A DNA stretch of 64,000 bases, taken from VAZQ01 sp963725065. GTDB taxonomy: Bacteria > Pseudomonadota > Alphaproteobacteria > Rhizobiales > Xanthobacteraceae. Shown here piece after piece: positions 26,949-36,332 of this stretch (position 1 is the stretch's first letter; each line of letters opens with the position of its first letter). The position numbers were made by a program, and so were the translations under genes. The DNA is taken from contig CAVRXD010000063.1 in the NCBI GenBank assembly GCA_963725065.1, positions 1-64,000 on the forward strand, written 5' to 3'. The notes under the pieces are model-generated. The model saw only the letters and a program-made list of their open reading frames with translations. It was not told the origin of the DNA and did not search any database.

Positions 26949-27926
26949 CTAGTTGGGTTTGACGCCGGAGCGACGCACGACGTCGGCCCATACCGTGAGC
27001 TCGCGTCGGACCAGCGCGTCGAAATCTTCCGGCGTGCTGCCGACGGGCTGCGCGCCCAGCTCCTTGAACCGTCCCATCACGTCGGCCGCCTGCAGCGCTT
27101 GGCGTGCCGCGGCGTTGAGGCGATCGACAATCGGTTGCGGCGTGCCGGCCGGCGCGCTGAAGCCTTGCCACACCACCGCCTGGAAGCCGGGCACCCCTGC
27201 CTCGATCATCGTGGGCAGCTCCGGCGCGGCCGGCGAGCGCTTGGGCGAGGTCACCGCCAGGGCGTGCAGCCGCCCGGCCGCCACATGCGGCAGCGAGACC
27301 GGGCTGTTCGAGAACATCGCCTGCACGTGACCGGCGATGACGTCGCTGACCGAGAAATTGTCGCCACGATAGGCGACCTGGGCAACCGAGATTCCGGTCT
27401 GCAATTTCAGCAGCTCGACAACGAGATTCGTCAGGGTGGCCGTGCCGTTATGGGCGAAGTTCATCGTGCCGGGATGGGCCTTTGCGAACTCGATCAGGTC
27501 CTGCACGCTTTTTGCGGTGACTTGCGGATTGACGACGAGAACGAACGGGTTCTCGGCAACGTTGCAGATGTGCACGAAGTCCTTTTGCGGATCGAAGCTC
27601 AGATTGGACAAGGTGACCGCCATCACCGCGAACCCGGCCGACGTCCATGCCAGCGTGTAGCCGTCCGGCGCGGCGCGGGCGAGCTGGCCGAAGGCGATCG
27701 CTCCGCCCGCGCCAGGCTGATTTTGCACGACGATGACCTGCCCGAGATCGTCCGCCATGTGCCGCGTCAGGATGCGAACCAGAACGTCGGCGCCGCCGCC
27801 CGCCGGAAACGGCACGATCATGGTGATCGGGCGCGAAGGATATGACTGCGCCAGCACGGCGCGTGGACAGGCAATGGCCGTTCCGCCGAGCAGCGTTATG
27901 AACGCGCGCCGGTTCATGCGGCTCAT
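26949..27926 (-). CDS. Tripartite tricarboxylate transporter (Bug-type) substrate-binding protein with twin-arginine-like leader
   Basis: A receptor of 325 residues if started at 27926, where a GAAAGGA ribosome site precedes MSRMNRRAFITLLGGTAIAC. The NRRAFITLLGG leader is typical of rhizobial receptors with Tat-like signals. The body has RPITMVVPFPAGGGADVLVR (one residue may differ in frame context), VVQNQPGAGGAIAFGQLARA and APDGYTLAWTSAGFAV. A GTG at 27953 would overlap the upstream stop by four bases and is an alternative start. The gene is cotranscribed with the next Bug gene upstream. About 190 bases without a gene separate it from the following Bug gene. Confidence 0.86.
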   Translation of the reverse strand: MSRMNRRAFITLLGGTAIACPRAVLAQSYPSRPITMIVPFPAGGGADVLVRILTRHMADDLGQVIVVQNQPGAGGAIAFGQLARAAPDGYTLAWTSAGFAVMAVTLSNLSFDPQKDFVHICNVAENPFVLVVNPQVTAKSVQDLIEFAKAHPGTMNFAHNGTATLTNLVVELLKLQTGISVAQVAYRGDNFSVSDVIAGHVQAMFSNSPVSLPHVAAGRLHALAVTSPKRSPAAPELPTMIEAGVPGFQAVVWQGFSAPAGTPQPIVDRLNAAARQALQAADVMGRFKELGAQPVGSTPEDFDALVRRELTVWADVVRRSGVKPN

Positions 27927-27949
27927 GCGATCCTTTCGCCCGGGCGACA

Positions 27950-28957
27950 TCACTGCTCCTTCAGGTTGGCAGCCTTGATCGCAATATCGAACTGCGCCTG
28001 CTCGCGCGCGATCTGATCAGCGGTTTCCTCCGGCGTCGTGCCGTTGGGCTCGATGCCGAGCTTGGTCAATTGCTCGATGACCCCGGGATCCTTGGTCGCG
28101 GCGATGACTTCCTTGGCCAGCTTTTCCACGATCGGTCGGGGTGTTTTGGCGGGAACGAGGAAGCCGTTCCACGCCGACAGCGAGAAGTTGGGATAGGTCT
28201 CGCTCACCGTGGGAACGTCGGGCAGTTGCTTCATCCGCTTGTCGGCGGCAACGCCGATGATGCGGGCCTTGCCGCTTTCCACGAAAGGAATGATGTCGGC
28301 GGCGTTACCGAAATACATCTCGACCTGACCACCGAGCAGCGCGGTCATCGCCGGAGCGCCGCCGCGAAACGGAATGTGCACGGCGTCCAGTCCCGCGCGC
28401 GCCACGAACAGCGCGCCGGACAGATGACTGACGGATCCGGTCCCGCCGGACCCGTAGTTGAGTTTGCGGCTCTTGGCGTATTCGACAAACTCGGGAATCG
28501 TCTTGGCTGGAATTGCGCTGCTGATGGCCAGAATGAACGGCCCGGTCCCGAAGATGCTGACCGGGGTGAAATCCTTGTGTGGGTCATAGTTGACCTTCTG
28601 CACGTACGGCAGAACCGCGATCTGCGGCGCCGCCGCGAAGAACAGGGTGTAGCCGTCGGGCGCCGCTTGCGCCGCATAGGTCGCCGCAATCGCGCCACCC
28701 GCACCGACGCGATTTTCGACGACGAAGCCTTGCTTGAACACCTCGGCAAGCTTCTGGCTCGCAATCCGGGCCATGATGTCGGTATTTCCACCGGCTGCAA
28801 ACGGCACCACCACCGTCACGGGCTTGGTCGGCCAATCCGTCGCCTGCGCCGACGCGGCGCCGGGCGCGAACGCAGCGAGCAGGGCGAGGCCGGCCAGCAT
28901 ATGCCGGCGGCTCGTGGTGCCGCTGTGATTGAGGGAGCGGCGGCATGATCTCGTCAT
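27950..28957 (-). CDS. Tripartite tricarboxylate transporter (Bug-type) substrate-binding protein
   Basis: A receptor of about 335 residues with leader TSRRHMLAGLALLAAFAPGA and Bug landmarks KPVTVVVPFAAGGNTDIMAR, VENRVGAGGAIAATYAAQAA, PDGYTLFFAAAPQIAVLPYV and IPFRGGAPAMTALLGGQVEM. The start is uncertain: ATG at 28957 (MTRSCRRS) or 28978 (MLQSPRAM), with more open frame upstream. The nearest similar protein within the window is the Bug protein at 54.5 kb, with which it shares the GNTDIMAR/GNTDMMAR and GQVEMYFGN/GQVDLYFGN segments. This suggests related ligands. Confidence 0.85.
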   Translation of the reverse strand: MTRSCRRSLNHSGTTSRRHMLAGLALLAAFAPGAASAQATDWPTKPVTVVVPFAAGGNTDIMARIASQKLAEVFKQGFVVENRVGAGGAIAATYAAQAAPDGYTLFFAAAPQIAVLPYVQKVNYDPHKDFTPVSIFGTGPFILAISSAIPAKTIPEFVEYAKSRKLNYGSGGTGSVSHLSGALFVARAGLDAVHIPFRGGAPAMTALLGGQVEMYFGNAADIIPFVESGKARIIGVAADKRMKQLPDVPTVSETYPNFSLSAWNGFLVPAKTPRPIVEKLAKEVIAATKDPGVIEQLTKLGIEPNGTTPEETADQIAREQAQFDIAIKAANLKEQ

Positions 28958-29240
28958 GGCCCTCGGCGACTGCAGCATCTTGAAAACTCCATGGATCGCG
29001 GCGTCCGCACCCTGACGCACGAATGTCCAGACCATTAATGCCATGGGCGACGTGATGCCAAGCCGTCGTTGCCTATTTGCCGGCATTTGGAGCGATCAAA
29101 GTGTCGTCACCGTGCGGATATAGTGGGCATGTTCCCGCGCAAATGCGCGACCGCGACGCATTCGCCCGAAGCTGGAACGGCCTCGCGGACCGTCGGGCGG
29201 CATTCAGCCGCATGACCAGGTTCCGGCAGGCGGCGCGCGC

Positions 29241-30113
29241 TCACCCGGTCGGCAATTCCCGCTTCACGAAGTCGGCGAAACGGGTGGGCTCACGGCCCAG
29301 AATCCAGCGAAGCACGTTGGGATTTCCGATCAGGCCGTGCGCATCGTAATGCGCATTCATCAGGCACATGGTTTCGAGCCGCTCGGCCGGCATTCCCGCC
29401 GCGGAAGCCTCGCGGCGAAATTCGTCGAGCGGTTTCCCGGCGGCGCGGATCGGCCGGCCGAGCACCTGCGTGAGGATGGACGCCATGTCGTCCTGGCTCA
29501 GCGCCTCCGGCCCGGCGAGTTGATAGGTCGCGCCCTCATGCCCCGGCGAGGTCAGGACATTGGCCGTGGCGTCGGCCAGGTCCGTGAGATCGACGACGCT
29601 GAACCGCGCCTTGGTCCCGAACGGCATGCTGTGCACGCCCGTCGTCAGCACTGTCTTCCAGATCGCGGCCAGGTGCTGCATGTACCTGCCGGGCTGCAGG
29701 ATCGTATAGACCTGCCCGGAGTCGACCAGATAACGCTCCGCTTCCAACTTGCGCGCATGATGAGGCACGTCGGCGAGCAGCGGGTGCAGCACGGAGTACA
29801 GGACGAAGCGGTCGACGCCCTCCCTGGACGCGAGGTCGATCAGCGACATCGCGATCTTGTCCTCCTGCGGATGCATGGGCGGGCAGATGTGGAGGACTTG
29901 TCCCACGCCTTCGAGCGCTCGCTGCAACGAGCCGGGATCGCTCAGATCGCCGATTGCGATCTCCGACGCTCCGGCCTGCAGCAGCTCCGGTCCGGCCTCG
30001 GGACGCCGCAGGAATGCTCTCACCATACCGCCTTTCCCGGCGGTGGCGGCGACAGCGCGTCGTCCGGTCTTTCCGGAGGCGCCGGTGATCAGGATCGGCT
30101 TCGTCAGGTCCAT
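29241..30113 (-). CDS. NAD(P)-binding NmrA/atypical SDR-like protein
   Basis: A 290-residue Rossmann-fold protein starting MDLTKPILITGASGKTGRRA. The GASGKTG loop fits NmrA-like or quinone-oxidoreductase-2-like atypical SDRs, which lack the YxxxK triad and act as redox sensors or reductases. FLRRPEAGPELLQAGASEIA and GDLSDPGSLQRALEGV follow the standard pattern. The C terminus has RPIRAAGKPLDEFRREASAA, typical of the substrate lobe. It is flanked by about 280 bases on the left without a gene, and is divergent from the FAD monooxygenase at 30.4 kb. Function unknown. Confidence 0.85.
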   Translation of the reverse strand: MDLTKPILITGASGKTGRRAVAATAGKGGMVRAFLRRPEAGPELLQAGASEIAIGDLSDPGSLQRALEGVGQVLHICPPMHPQEDKIAMSLIDLASREGVDRFVLYSVLHPLLADVPHHARKLEAERYLVDSGQVYTILQPGRYMQHLAAIWKTVLTTGVHSMPFGTKARFSVVDLTDLADATANVLTSPGHEGATYQLAGPEALSQDDMASILTQVLGRPIRAAGKPLDEFRREASAAGMPAERLETMCLMNAHYDAHGLIGNPNVLRWILGREPTRFADFVKRELPTG

Positions 30114-30381
30114 TGTTCACTCCGGGGCGTCCGCGCGACGGTGCGGGTCTGATCACGACGGCACCTGCCGGGCAAGCAGTGCATGATGGCAAGAGGCAGT
30201 GTGGCTTGTAGCCTGCGGGGAAAAGACGGGCGAGGTCATCGACCTTGACTGCAAGATTTCCGTCGCAAGTCAGCCATGCGACCGGTAACGAGTTTCGAGG
30301 TCTGGTCAACATCGCCGTCTCGGCATATGCAACTCCCCTGGGCCTGCGGCAAGACTTCACGCCGCGAACACGGGATCGAAT

Positions 30382-31599
30382 ATGCAATCCGAACGTCCCA
30401 TCGTCATTGCGGGTGGCGGCCCTGTCGGCGTGGTGACGGCGCTCGCGCTCGCCCGGCAAGGATTGGAGGTTCGGCTTTTCGAAGCGGAGGCCCGTGTCAA
30501 TGACAGCCCGCGGGCGGCCACCACCCACGCTGCCACGCTCGAGATTCTCGAAAATCTCGGACTGGTGGAAGAGGTGACCAGGCGGGGCTTGATCGAACCC
30601 AAGTTCCGCATCTGGGATCGTGCCAGCCGCGCCATCATCGCCGAATTCGATTTCGGAATGCTGAAGAATGACACGCGCTTTCCGTATGTCGTGCAATGCG
30701 AGCAGCACAAGCTGGCCGATATAGCCCTCGGTCGGTTGAAGGTGCTGCCGAACGTCCAGGTCGAATTCTCGGCGCGCGTCGGTGGTTTCCAGCAGCACGA
30801 CGATCGGGTCGAGGTCGAGGTCGAGACGGCGGCCGGATCTCGCAAGGTATCAGCCTCCTATCTGATCGGCGCGGACGGCGGACGCTCGACGGTGCGCAAG
30901 GGCCTCGACATCGAGTTCGAGGGATACACCCATCCGGAACGGTTCCTGGTGCTCACGACGACCTATCCGTTCGGTGCCGAATTTGCCGAGTGCTCCCGGA
31001 ACTACTTCTCGGACCCTGACGAGTGGGCCGCGCTGTTCAAGGTCACCGGTGACGACGGCAAGGGTCTTTGGCGTGTCGTGTTCCCCACCCGGCTGATGGA
31101 AAGCGAGGACGAAGCCTTCGAAGAGGCGGCCGTGCAGGCGCGGCTGCAACGGTTCTTTCCGAAGACCGGCGCGTATCCCGTCGTCCATCGCAACATCTAC
31201 AACGTGCATCAGCGCGTCGCCGCGTCGTTCCGCAAGGGCCGCGCCTTCCTCGCCGGCGATTCCGCCCACGTCAACAACCCGCTCGGCGGGCTCGGCCTGA
31301 ATTTCGGAATCCATGACGGCGTCGAGCTGTCCACGTTGTTGGGCCGCGTCATCCGCCGCGAGGTGTCGCCGGATATTCTGGATCTGTACGACCGGTTTCG
31401 CCGGCCGTTGAACGTCGAATACGTCCAGCAGCAGACCATCGCCAACAAGAAGCGGCTCGAGGAGAAGGATCCGGCCACGCGCGCCAAGAGCAACGCGGCC
31501 CTGCGCGCGACCGCGGCCGATCCGGCGGCCCATCGCGCCTATCTGCTGCGGGCGTCGCTGATCGACAGCGTGCGCAAGCGCCAGGCCGAAACGGTCTGA
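30382..31599 (+). CDS. FAD-dependent aromatic-ring monooxygenase
   Basis: A 405-residue class A flavoprotein hydroxylase. Motifs in order: GGGPVGVVTALALARQGLEV (GxGxxG dinucleotide fold, residues about 11-30), GADGGRSTVRKGL (DG motif near 160-172) and FLAGDSAHVNNPLGGLGLNF (GD motif near 288-307). The family (UbiH/MhpA/3-hydroxybenzoate 6-hydroxylase-like) hydroxylates phenolic or pyridinol rings using NAD(P)H. A paralogue with the same architecture lies at 56.4 kb. It is a single rightward gene, divergent from the NmrA-like gene. The start MQSERPIVIAGGGPVG places the FAD fold correctly. Confidence 0.9.
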   Translation: MQSERPIVIAGGGPVGVVTALALARQGLEVRLFEAEARVNDSPRAATTHAATLEILENLGLVEEVTRRGLIEPKFRIWDRASRAIIAEFDFGMLKNDTRFPYVVQCEQHKLADIALGRLKVLPNVQVEFSARVGGFQQHDDRVEVEVETAAGSRKVSASYLIGADGGRSTVRKGLDIEFEGYTHPERFLVLTTTYPFGAEFAECSRNYFSDPDEWAALFKVTGDDGKGLWRVVFPTRLMESEDEAFEEAAVQARLQRFFPKTGAYPVVHRNIYNVHQRVAASFRKGRAFLAGDSAHVNNPLGGLGLNFGIHDGVELSTLLGRVIRREVSPDILDLYDRFRRPLNVEYVQQQTIANKKRLEEKDPATRAKSNAALRATAADPAAHRAYLLRASLIDSVRKRQAETV

Positions 31600-31828
31600 G
31601 AGGGATCGAATCGTCGCCTGGACGGTCTGCCACGGCCCGGCGCCGCGTCCCTGGCCCCCAGTTCCTGCTCGGTTTCGCCAGGGGCATCCCGGCGCGAATC
31701 TGGTTGGTCCGTGATCGCAGCAGATTGAAAACGAGACCGAAGATCGGTTGGATGTGACCAACATTCGGCCCGCGTGCGCTTCTCGACCCCACCACAGCCG
31801 GATCCAATTTAGGATAGGGACAGCCTCG

Positions 31829-33067
31829 ATGGATGTAATCGTGCGTCATGCCGTTGTCCGCGGCCATCAAGGAATGGTCGATATCGTCATCGAAAAGGAT
31901 CGCATTGCGTCAGTACAGCCCAAGGCGCCGGACAAGGGCCGCCGGGAGATCGACGCGGCGGGAAGTCTCGTGCTCCCGGGCTTGTTCAATCTGCATTTTC
32001 ACGCCGACAAGTGCCTGCTCGGCGAAATCATGCGACCCAACTTGTCCGGAACGCTACCGGAAGCGATCGAGATCACGAACGACTTCAAGCGAAAATATGA
32101 CCCCGCCGAAGTCGCCGAACGGACCCTGCGTGTTCTCGAAACTGGGGTGAAGAACGGCACAACTTTTTTCAGGCTGTTCGCGGACGTCGGCACGATCGGC
32201 GGCCTTCGTGCCTCACGGGGTCTGCTGCTCGCCCGTGAAAAGTTCAGGCGCTATTGCGAGATCCAGGTCGTTGCCTTTCCGCAGGAAGGCATCGTCCGCG
32301 ATCCGGGCGCGGCGGAACTGCTCGATGAAGCGATGAAGGAGGGCTGCGACATTGTCGGCGGCCTGCCCTGGTACGAATACACGGACGCCGAGGCCCGCGA
32401 GCATATCGACATCTGTTTCGATATCGCCAAGCGCTACGACCGGGATATCCATATGCTGGTCGACGACACCGATGATGCGAACTCGCGCAGCCTCGAATAT
32501 CTTGCGCTCAAGACCATGCGCGAGAATTTTCACGGCCGCGTCGCGGCGAGCCACTGCGGCGCGATGGCGGCTTACAACGACGTCTATGCCGCGAAGATCG
32601 TGGACCTTGTTGCTACCGCGGGAGTTACGATCTCGGTGAACGCTCACATCAATCTTGTGTGTTCGGCGAGGCTCGATCGCGAGCCGCGCCGGCGAGGCAT
32701 CGCGCGGGTGAAGGAGCTTCTGATCCGTGGCGCAAATGTCGTCACCTCGCAGGATGACGTGAACGATCCGTATTACCCTTTCGGAAAGCCCGATCCGTTG
32801 GAGTGCGTTTCGATGATAGCGCATGTCGCGCAGCTCACGCTGCCGCATGAGCTCGAGCAGGCGATGTCGATGGTGACCGAAAACGCGGCCAAGGCGGCCC
32901 GCGTCGACGATTACGGAATAGCTCCCGGCAAGCGTGCCGACCTCGTGGTCGTCGGCGCCCCCTCGGTTCATGAAGCGATACGGCTGCAACCGCTCCGGCG
33001 CCACGTCATCAAGGGTGGACGCGAAGTCGCTCGTTCGGTGGTGTCGCAGGAGCTATTGAAAAGCTAG
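31829..33067 (+). CDS. Cytosine-deaminase-like amidohydrolase
   Basis: A 412-residue amidohydrolase-superfamily protein. The start at 31829 follows an AGGATAGGGA ribosome site. The TIM-barrel metal motif reads FNLHFHADKCLLGE, matching the HxHxDK of cytosine deaminase/CodA-like enzymes. ASHCGAMAAYNDVYA and NVVTSQDDVNDPYYPFG supply the later His and Asp ligands. DYGIAPGKRADLVVVGAPS is the usual C-terminal beta-sandwich segment. Substrates of relatives are pyrimidines, triazines and related N-heterocycles. An upstream in-frame extension to 31748 exists but lacks family similarity. It stands alone between two regions with no intact gene. Confidence 0.88.
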   Translation: MDVIVRHAVVRGHQGMVDIVIEKDRIASVQPKAPDKGRREIDAAGSLVLPGLFNLHFHADKCLLGEIMRPNLSGTLPEAIEITNDFKRKYDPAEVAERTLRVLETGVKNGTTFFRLFADVGTIGGLRASRGLLLAREKFRRYCEIQVVAFPQEGIVRDPGAAELLDEAMKEGCDIVGGLPWYEYTDAEAREHIDICFDIAKRYDRDIHMLVDDTDDANSRSLEYLALKTMRENFHGRVAASHCGAMAAYNDVYAAKIVDLVATAGVTISVNAHINLVCSARLDREPRRRGIARVKELLIRGANVVTSQDDVNDPYYPFGKPDPLECVSMIAHVAQLTLPHELEQAMSMVTENAAKAARVDDYGIAPGKRADLVVVGAPSVHEAIRLQPLRRHVIKGGREVARSVVSQELLKS

Positions 33068-33526
33068 CGCGCCCGAACCCAAAGTTCGCGCGCATCGCGT
33101 GGGGCGACAGCATATTGGCAGCAGGAGCTCGCCCCGGCGCAACAGCGAACGCGGTGTCTCCGAGGCTGCGGGCGGAGGGGAGGAGCAAGCATGTCTTGCG
33201 TCGGCATGAAACGCATCGACGCAACAATGCGCGGCTTCGCCGTCAAGGATTTCAACCTCACCGGGACATTCCGTCGCCAGGCTCCGGGCTGGTTGCCTTT
33301 ACAGGTCGCAAATTGCCTATAGTGTTGCTTCCATATGAAGACGGCCACCTTTCAAATTATCATCGGGCCAAGACAGTCGACGAAGCGGTCGCGCTTTCGG
33401 CCGAGGTTGCGCCTAAGGATGGCTGCATCCTGGCCGGCGTCTGAACATCGTGAAGTCGCGGCGGAATGCCGCCGCGGAGAATCGGCCCGCCGCACGCTGA
33501 TTTGGCGAAAATGACAGGAGAGTACG
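33068..33526 (+). other. Non-coding stretch with decayed sequence
   Basis: This 459-base interval between the deaminase-like gene and a binding-protein gene holds no intact gene. Its only recognisable content is the remnant of a molybdenum hydroxylase FAD subunit at 33335-33444. The last 80 bases contain a CCGCCGC-rich dyad (GGCGG..CCGCC around 33460-33500) that could terminate upstream transcription, and the ribosome site GACAGGAGAG for the next gene. Confidence 0.5.
33335..33444 (+). pseudogene. Remnant of a molybdenum hydroxylase FAD-binding subunit (5' end only)
   Basis: The segment begins MKTATFQ and, after a one-base shift, reads YHRAKTVDEAVALSAEVAPK then DGCILAG before breaking off at a stop. 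This matches the first 36 residues of the intact FAD subunit at 3.8 kb (MKVAPFRYHAPQTIDEAVSL, AEVAPLDGRILAGGQ). The remaining 250 codons, including the rest of the FAD-binding loop, are gone. It is not a shadow of another gene because no other gene overlaps. It shows that a second copy of the hydroxylase module once existed here. Confidence 0.75.
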
Positions 33527-34480
33527 ATGAGCCAAACTCGAAGGACTTTCGTAGCGGGCGCGGCCGCCTTTTCATTCGCCGCGGGCCGGGCACCGGCCTT
33601 TGCGCAGCAGAGACTCACGCCGATACGCATCGTCGTGACTCCGGTCACCAATTACACGGGGCTTCTTGTGGGTCGCGACAAGGGCTGGTTCGAGGAGCAG
33701 GGGCTCAACGTATCCTGGTCGCCAGTGGCGCAAACGGCGATTGCCGTTGAAGCGACCTACGGCGGTAGCGTGGAATTCGCCGGCGGCGGCGTGCTGGAGC
33801 CGATGGTCGCACGCGGTAACGGCCTTGACATGATGCTGGTGGTGCCGAGTGCGCGCATTCGGCCGGAAGCGCCGGACAATTCGGCGATAGTGGTGAAAGC
33901 CAACAGCGCCATTCAGAAGCCTGCTGATCTTGCGGGCAAACGCGCTTCGGTCGGACTACTCAACAGCATCAACCACGTCCATTTCATTGAATGGATGCGG
34001 CGGAACGGCGGCGATGCGAAGACCGTCCAACTCACGGAGATTCCGTTCCCGCAGATGGCCGATGCATTGATGCAAGACCGGCTGGATGCGGTGTGGGCGG
34101 TGGAGCCGTTCTTCACGATCCTGAAGAAGTCCGGCAATGTTCGCGTGATCGGCTATCCGTACCAGGAAAACATCCCGAACATGGACGTCACCGCGATGTT
34201 CGCCAAGGAAAGCTGGCTCAAGGCCAATGCCGATGCCGCAAAGCGCTTCCGCACCGTATTCACACGCGCGCAGAAATTCATGACTGAGGCGCCGAAGGCG
34301 GATCGCGACAGTTTTGTTTCGAAATTCACCAGCGTCCGGCCCGAGCTTGTTGCTGAGATGAGCCTGCCGATCTTTGTCAGCGACTTCAATGTGCCGAGCC
34401 TCAAGACCAACATGGAGCTTGCTGTCGGCCAGAAGCTGATGAAATCGATCGATGTCGACTCGATGGTCTGGAAGGGTTAG
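33527..34480 (+). CDS. NitT/TauT-type ABC transporter substrate-binding protein
   Basis: A 317-residue exported receptor with a twin-arginine-like leader (MSQTRRTFVAGAAAFSFAAG). The body reads RIVVTPVTNYTGLLVGRDKG, WFEEQGLNVSWSPVAQTAIA and IPFPQMADALMQDRLDAVWA, all NMT1-like. It is a close paralogue of the receptor at 36.3 kb (shared segments NHVHFIEW/NHVHLKEW, PNMDVTA/PNMDIAA), which does have its own permease and ATPase. It may therefore use that transporter. It is followed after 15 bases by an alpha/beta hydrolase gene. Confidence 0.87.
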   Translation: MSQTRRTFVAGAAAFSFAAGRAPAFAQQRLTPIRIVVTPVTNYTGLLVGRDKGWFEEQGLNVSWSPVAQTAIAVEATYGGSVEFAGGGVLEPMVARGNGLDMMLVVPSARIRPEAPDNSAIVVKANSAIQKPADLAGKRASVGLLNSINHVHFIEWMRRNGGDAKTVQLTEIPFPQMADALMQDRLDAVWAVEPFFTILKKSGNVRVIGYPYQENIPNMDVTAMFAKESWLKANADAAKRFRTVFTRAQKFMTEAPKADRDSFVSKFTSVRPELVAEMSLPIFVSDFNVPSLKTNMELAVGQKLMKSIDVDSMVWKG

Positions 34481-34495
34481 GCGGCTCATCTTCCC

Positions 34496-35572
34496 ATGAG
34501 CCGTGAAATCCTCGACAGCGTCTGGAGCGCCAGCGGCATCCGCCTGATCGGCGACGGCGTGCCGGCCGGCGACGTCATGGCGGCGCAAGCCAGCCTGACC
34601 CATTGGAACGAGTGGTTTCCGTACTGGACCGGCCTCGGCGATACTTACGAGCGGCTCGCCCGCGAGGCGCTCGCCCGCAACCGCCGGCAGAGCGCGGGCG
34701 AGCTGTTCTGGCAGGCATGTTTGTCGCACCACTACGCACAGTTTCTTTGGTTCCATGATCCGGTGCGGCGCGACGAGGGTCAGATGCGCAAGGTCGCGCT
34801 CTATCGTGAGGCCGCGCCGCTGTTCGCGGCGCCGGCGATCCGTTTCGATCTGGCCTTCGAAGGCTTCGTTATCCCAGGCTATCTGCGGCTGCCGCCCGGG
34901 ACGTTCGGCCGCGCGCCGGTCGTGATCGTGCTGGGCGGATTGGAGAGCACCAAGGAGGAGAGCTACCGCTTCGAGAATCTGTGTCTCGCGCGCGGACTCG
35001 CGACCTGCACGTTCGACGGACCGGGGCAGGGCGAGACGTATTTCCAGGCCAAGCTGCGGCCGGACTTCCATCGGTTTACGTCCGCGGTGCTGGATTGGCT
35101 CGAGAAGCGGCCGGAGATCGACGCCGATCGCATCGGCATCATCGGCCGCAGCCTCGGCGGGTTCTACGCCATCCATTCCGCCGCCCACGATCCGCGCTTC
35201 AAGGCCTGCGTGTGCTGGGGCGTGTTGTTCGACCTGTCCTACTACGACCAGATGCGCGATCCGGCGCGGCGCGGATTTGCGTTCGTGGCGGGCTATGACG
35301 ATGCCGAGAAGGCTGGGCCTTATCTCAAGAGCACGCTCGACCTGTCAGGCCAGGCCGAGCGCGTGCGATGCCCGGTATATGCGCTGCACGGCGCGCAGGA
35401 TGTGCTGATCCCGGCCACCCAGGTTGACCGGCTGCGCAAGGCGATGGCGGCGCATCCGGATATGACGTTCGACATACCGGAGGACGGCAACCATTGCTGC
35501 CACAACCTCTACGCAGTGGTGCGCCCGCGCATGGCCGATTGGCTGGCGGAGCGGTTGGACGCACGCACTTAA
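34496..35572 (+). CDS. Alpha/beta hydrolase, 2,6-dihydroxypseudooxynicotine hydrolase-like
   Basis: A 358-residue protein with an N-terminal helical part (residues 1-115) and a C-terminal alpha/beta hydrolase domain. The nucleophile elbow is GRSLGG with Ser219. GGLESTKEESYRFENLCLAR and FDGPGQGETYFQAKLRPDFH surround the oxyanion region, and EDGNHCCHNLY supplies the catalytic His near residue 335. This arrangement resembles DHPON hydrolase of nicotine degradation and FrsA-like esterases, which cleave C-C or ester bonds. Substrate here unknown. It is cotranscribed with the upstream binding-protein gene, which suggests that it acts on the imported compound. Confidence 0.85.
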   Translation: MSREILDSVWSASGIRLIGDGVPAGDVMAAQASLTHWNEWFPYWTGLGDTYERLAREALARNRRQSAGELFWQACLSHHYAQFLWFHDPVRRDEGQMRKVALYREAAPLFAAPAIRFDLAFEGFVIPGYLRLPPGTFGRAPVVIVLGGLESTKEESYRFENLCLARGLATCTFDGPGQGETYFQAKLRPDFHRFTSAVLDWLEKRPEIDADRIGIIGRSLGGFYAIHSAAHDPRFKACVCWGVLFDLSYYDQMRDPARRGFAFVAGYDDAEKAGPYLKSTLDLSGQAERVRCPVYALHGAQDVLIPATQVDRLRKAMAAHPDMTFDIPEDGNHCCHNLYAVVRPRMADWLAERLDART

Positions 35573-35604
35573 GTTCGACGCGCTTGCAACGTCGACGGTG
35601 CCGA

Positions 35605-35627
35605 CCCTCTCCCACGAGGGGAGAGGG
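35605..35627. terminator. CCCTCTCCC-ACGAG-GGGAGAGGG hairpin between convergent genes
   Basis: A perfect 9-base stem (CCCTCTCCC/GGGAGAGGG) lies between the converging hydrolase (stop 35572) and isochorismatase-family gene (stop 35654). Position suggests a bidirectional terminator, though no T-tract follows. Sequences of the form CTCTCCC-N-GGGAGAG also occur as dispersed repeats in rhizobial genomes, so it may be a repeat element used as a terminator. Confidence 0.55.
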
Positions 35628-35653
35628 CAACCGAGTTCGTGGCGCGCCGTCAG

Positions 35654-36319
35654 CTAGGACACCGCCCGCAGCTTCGTCTCCGCCGCCGGCCAGCACGCCA
35701 TGATCTCGTCGCTGGTCACCACCTGTCCGAAGAACTGGTCGATGTTGAACAGCGTGGCGTCGTGCTGGGCCTGCGAGTAGGTGGCGCAGCAGTCGCTGGT
35801 GAACAGCACGTAATAGTCCTTCATGAACGCCTGCCGCGCGGTCGTCTCGCAGCATACGTTGGTGGCCACGCCTGTGATGATGACGCTCTTGATGCGGTTC
35901 GAGCGCAGCACCAGGTCGAGGTCGGTGTTCTCGAAGGCGCCGTAGCGGTGCTTTGTGACGATCACCTCGTCGGAGAGCGGGCGGACATCGTAGAAGTCTT
36001 GATCCCATTTGCCGGGCTCGCAAACCGGGAAGTCGGTGTAAGCGCCGTTGCGACGGCGCTTGGCCTGCTCGAGCCAGACTTCCGACAGGTAGTGGTTTGG
36101 TCCGGTGTTGTAGGCACACTGGATCCAGACCAGCTTGGTCCTGGCTGCGCGTGCGGCCTGGATCAGCTTGTGCAGTCGCGGCAGCATCGGCTTGACCAGC
36201 GACAGGTCGCGGCCCTCGCGGTGCATGGCGCCGCCTTCGGCGCAAAAGGCGTTGAGTACGTCGACGAGGATCAGCGCAGTGTGCGCCGGCTCGGCTTTCT
36301 GGGGGAGCGTGGTCAGCAT
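35654..36319 (-). CDS. Isochorismatase-family cysteine hydrolase (RutB/NicF-like amidase fold)
   Basis: A 221-residue soluble protein with the complete catalytic triad of the family: Asp20 (ALILVDVLNAF), Lys123 (VIVTKHRYGAF) and Cys156 (TGVATNVCCETTARQAF). Members hydrolyse C-N bonds, for example N-carbamoylsarcosine, maleamate and peroxyureidoacrylate. GNTDLDLVLRSNRIKSVIIT-like spacing matches RutB-type proteins. It is followed after 13 bases by the coding end of the NitT/TauT operon on the same strand, so it is the final distal neighbour transcribed with the ABC system or a separate unit starting at 36319; the binding-protein stop at 36333 lies just upstream of its ATG. Confidence 0.88.
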   Translation of the reverse strand: MLTTLPQKAEPAHTALILVDVLNAFCAEGGAMHREGRDLSLVKPMLPRLHKLIQAARAARTKLVWIQCAYNTGPNHYLSEVWLEQAKRRRNGAYTDFPVCEPGKWDQDFYDVRPLSDEVIVTKHRYGAFENTDLDLVLRSNRIKSVIITGVATNVCCETTARQAFMKDYYVLFTSDCCATYSQAQHDATLFNIDQFFGQVVTSDEIMACWPAAETKLRAVS

Positions 36320-36332
36320 GGGTGATGTCCTC

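Noticed and set aside
33115..33444. A 109-residue intact gene
   Set aside because: Only its last third resembles a known family, as a piece of the Mo-hydroxylase FAD subunit, so it is a remnant rather than a gene.
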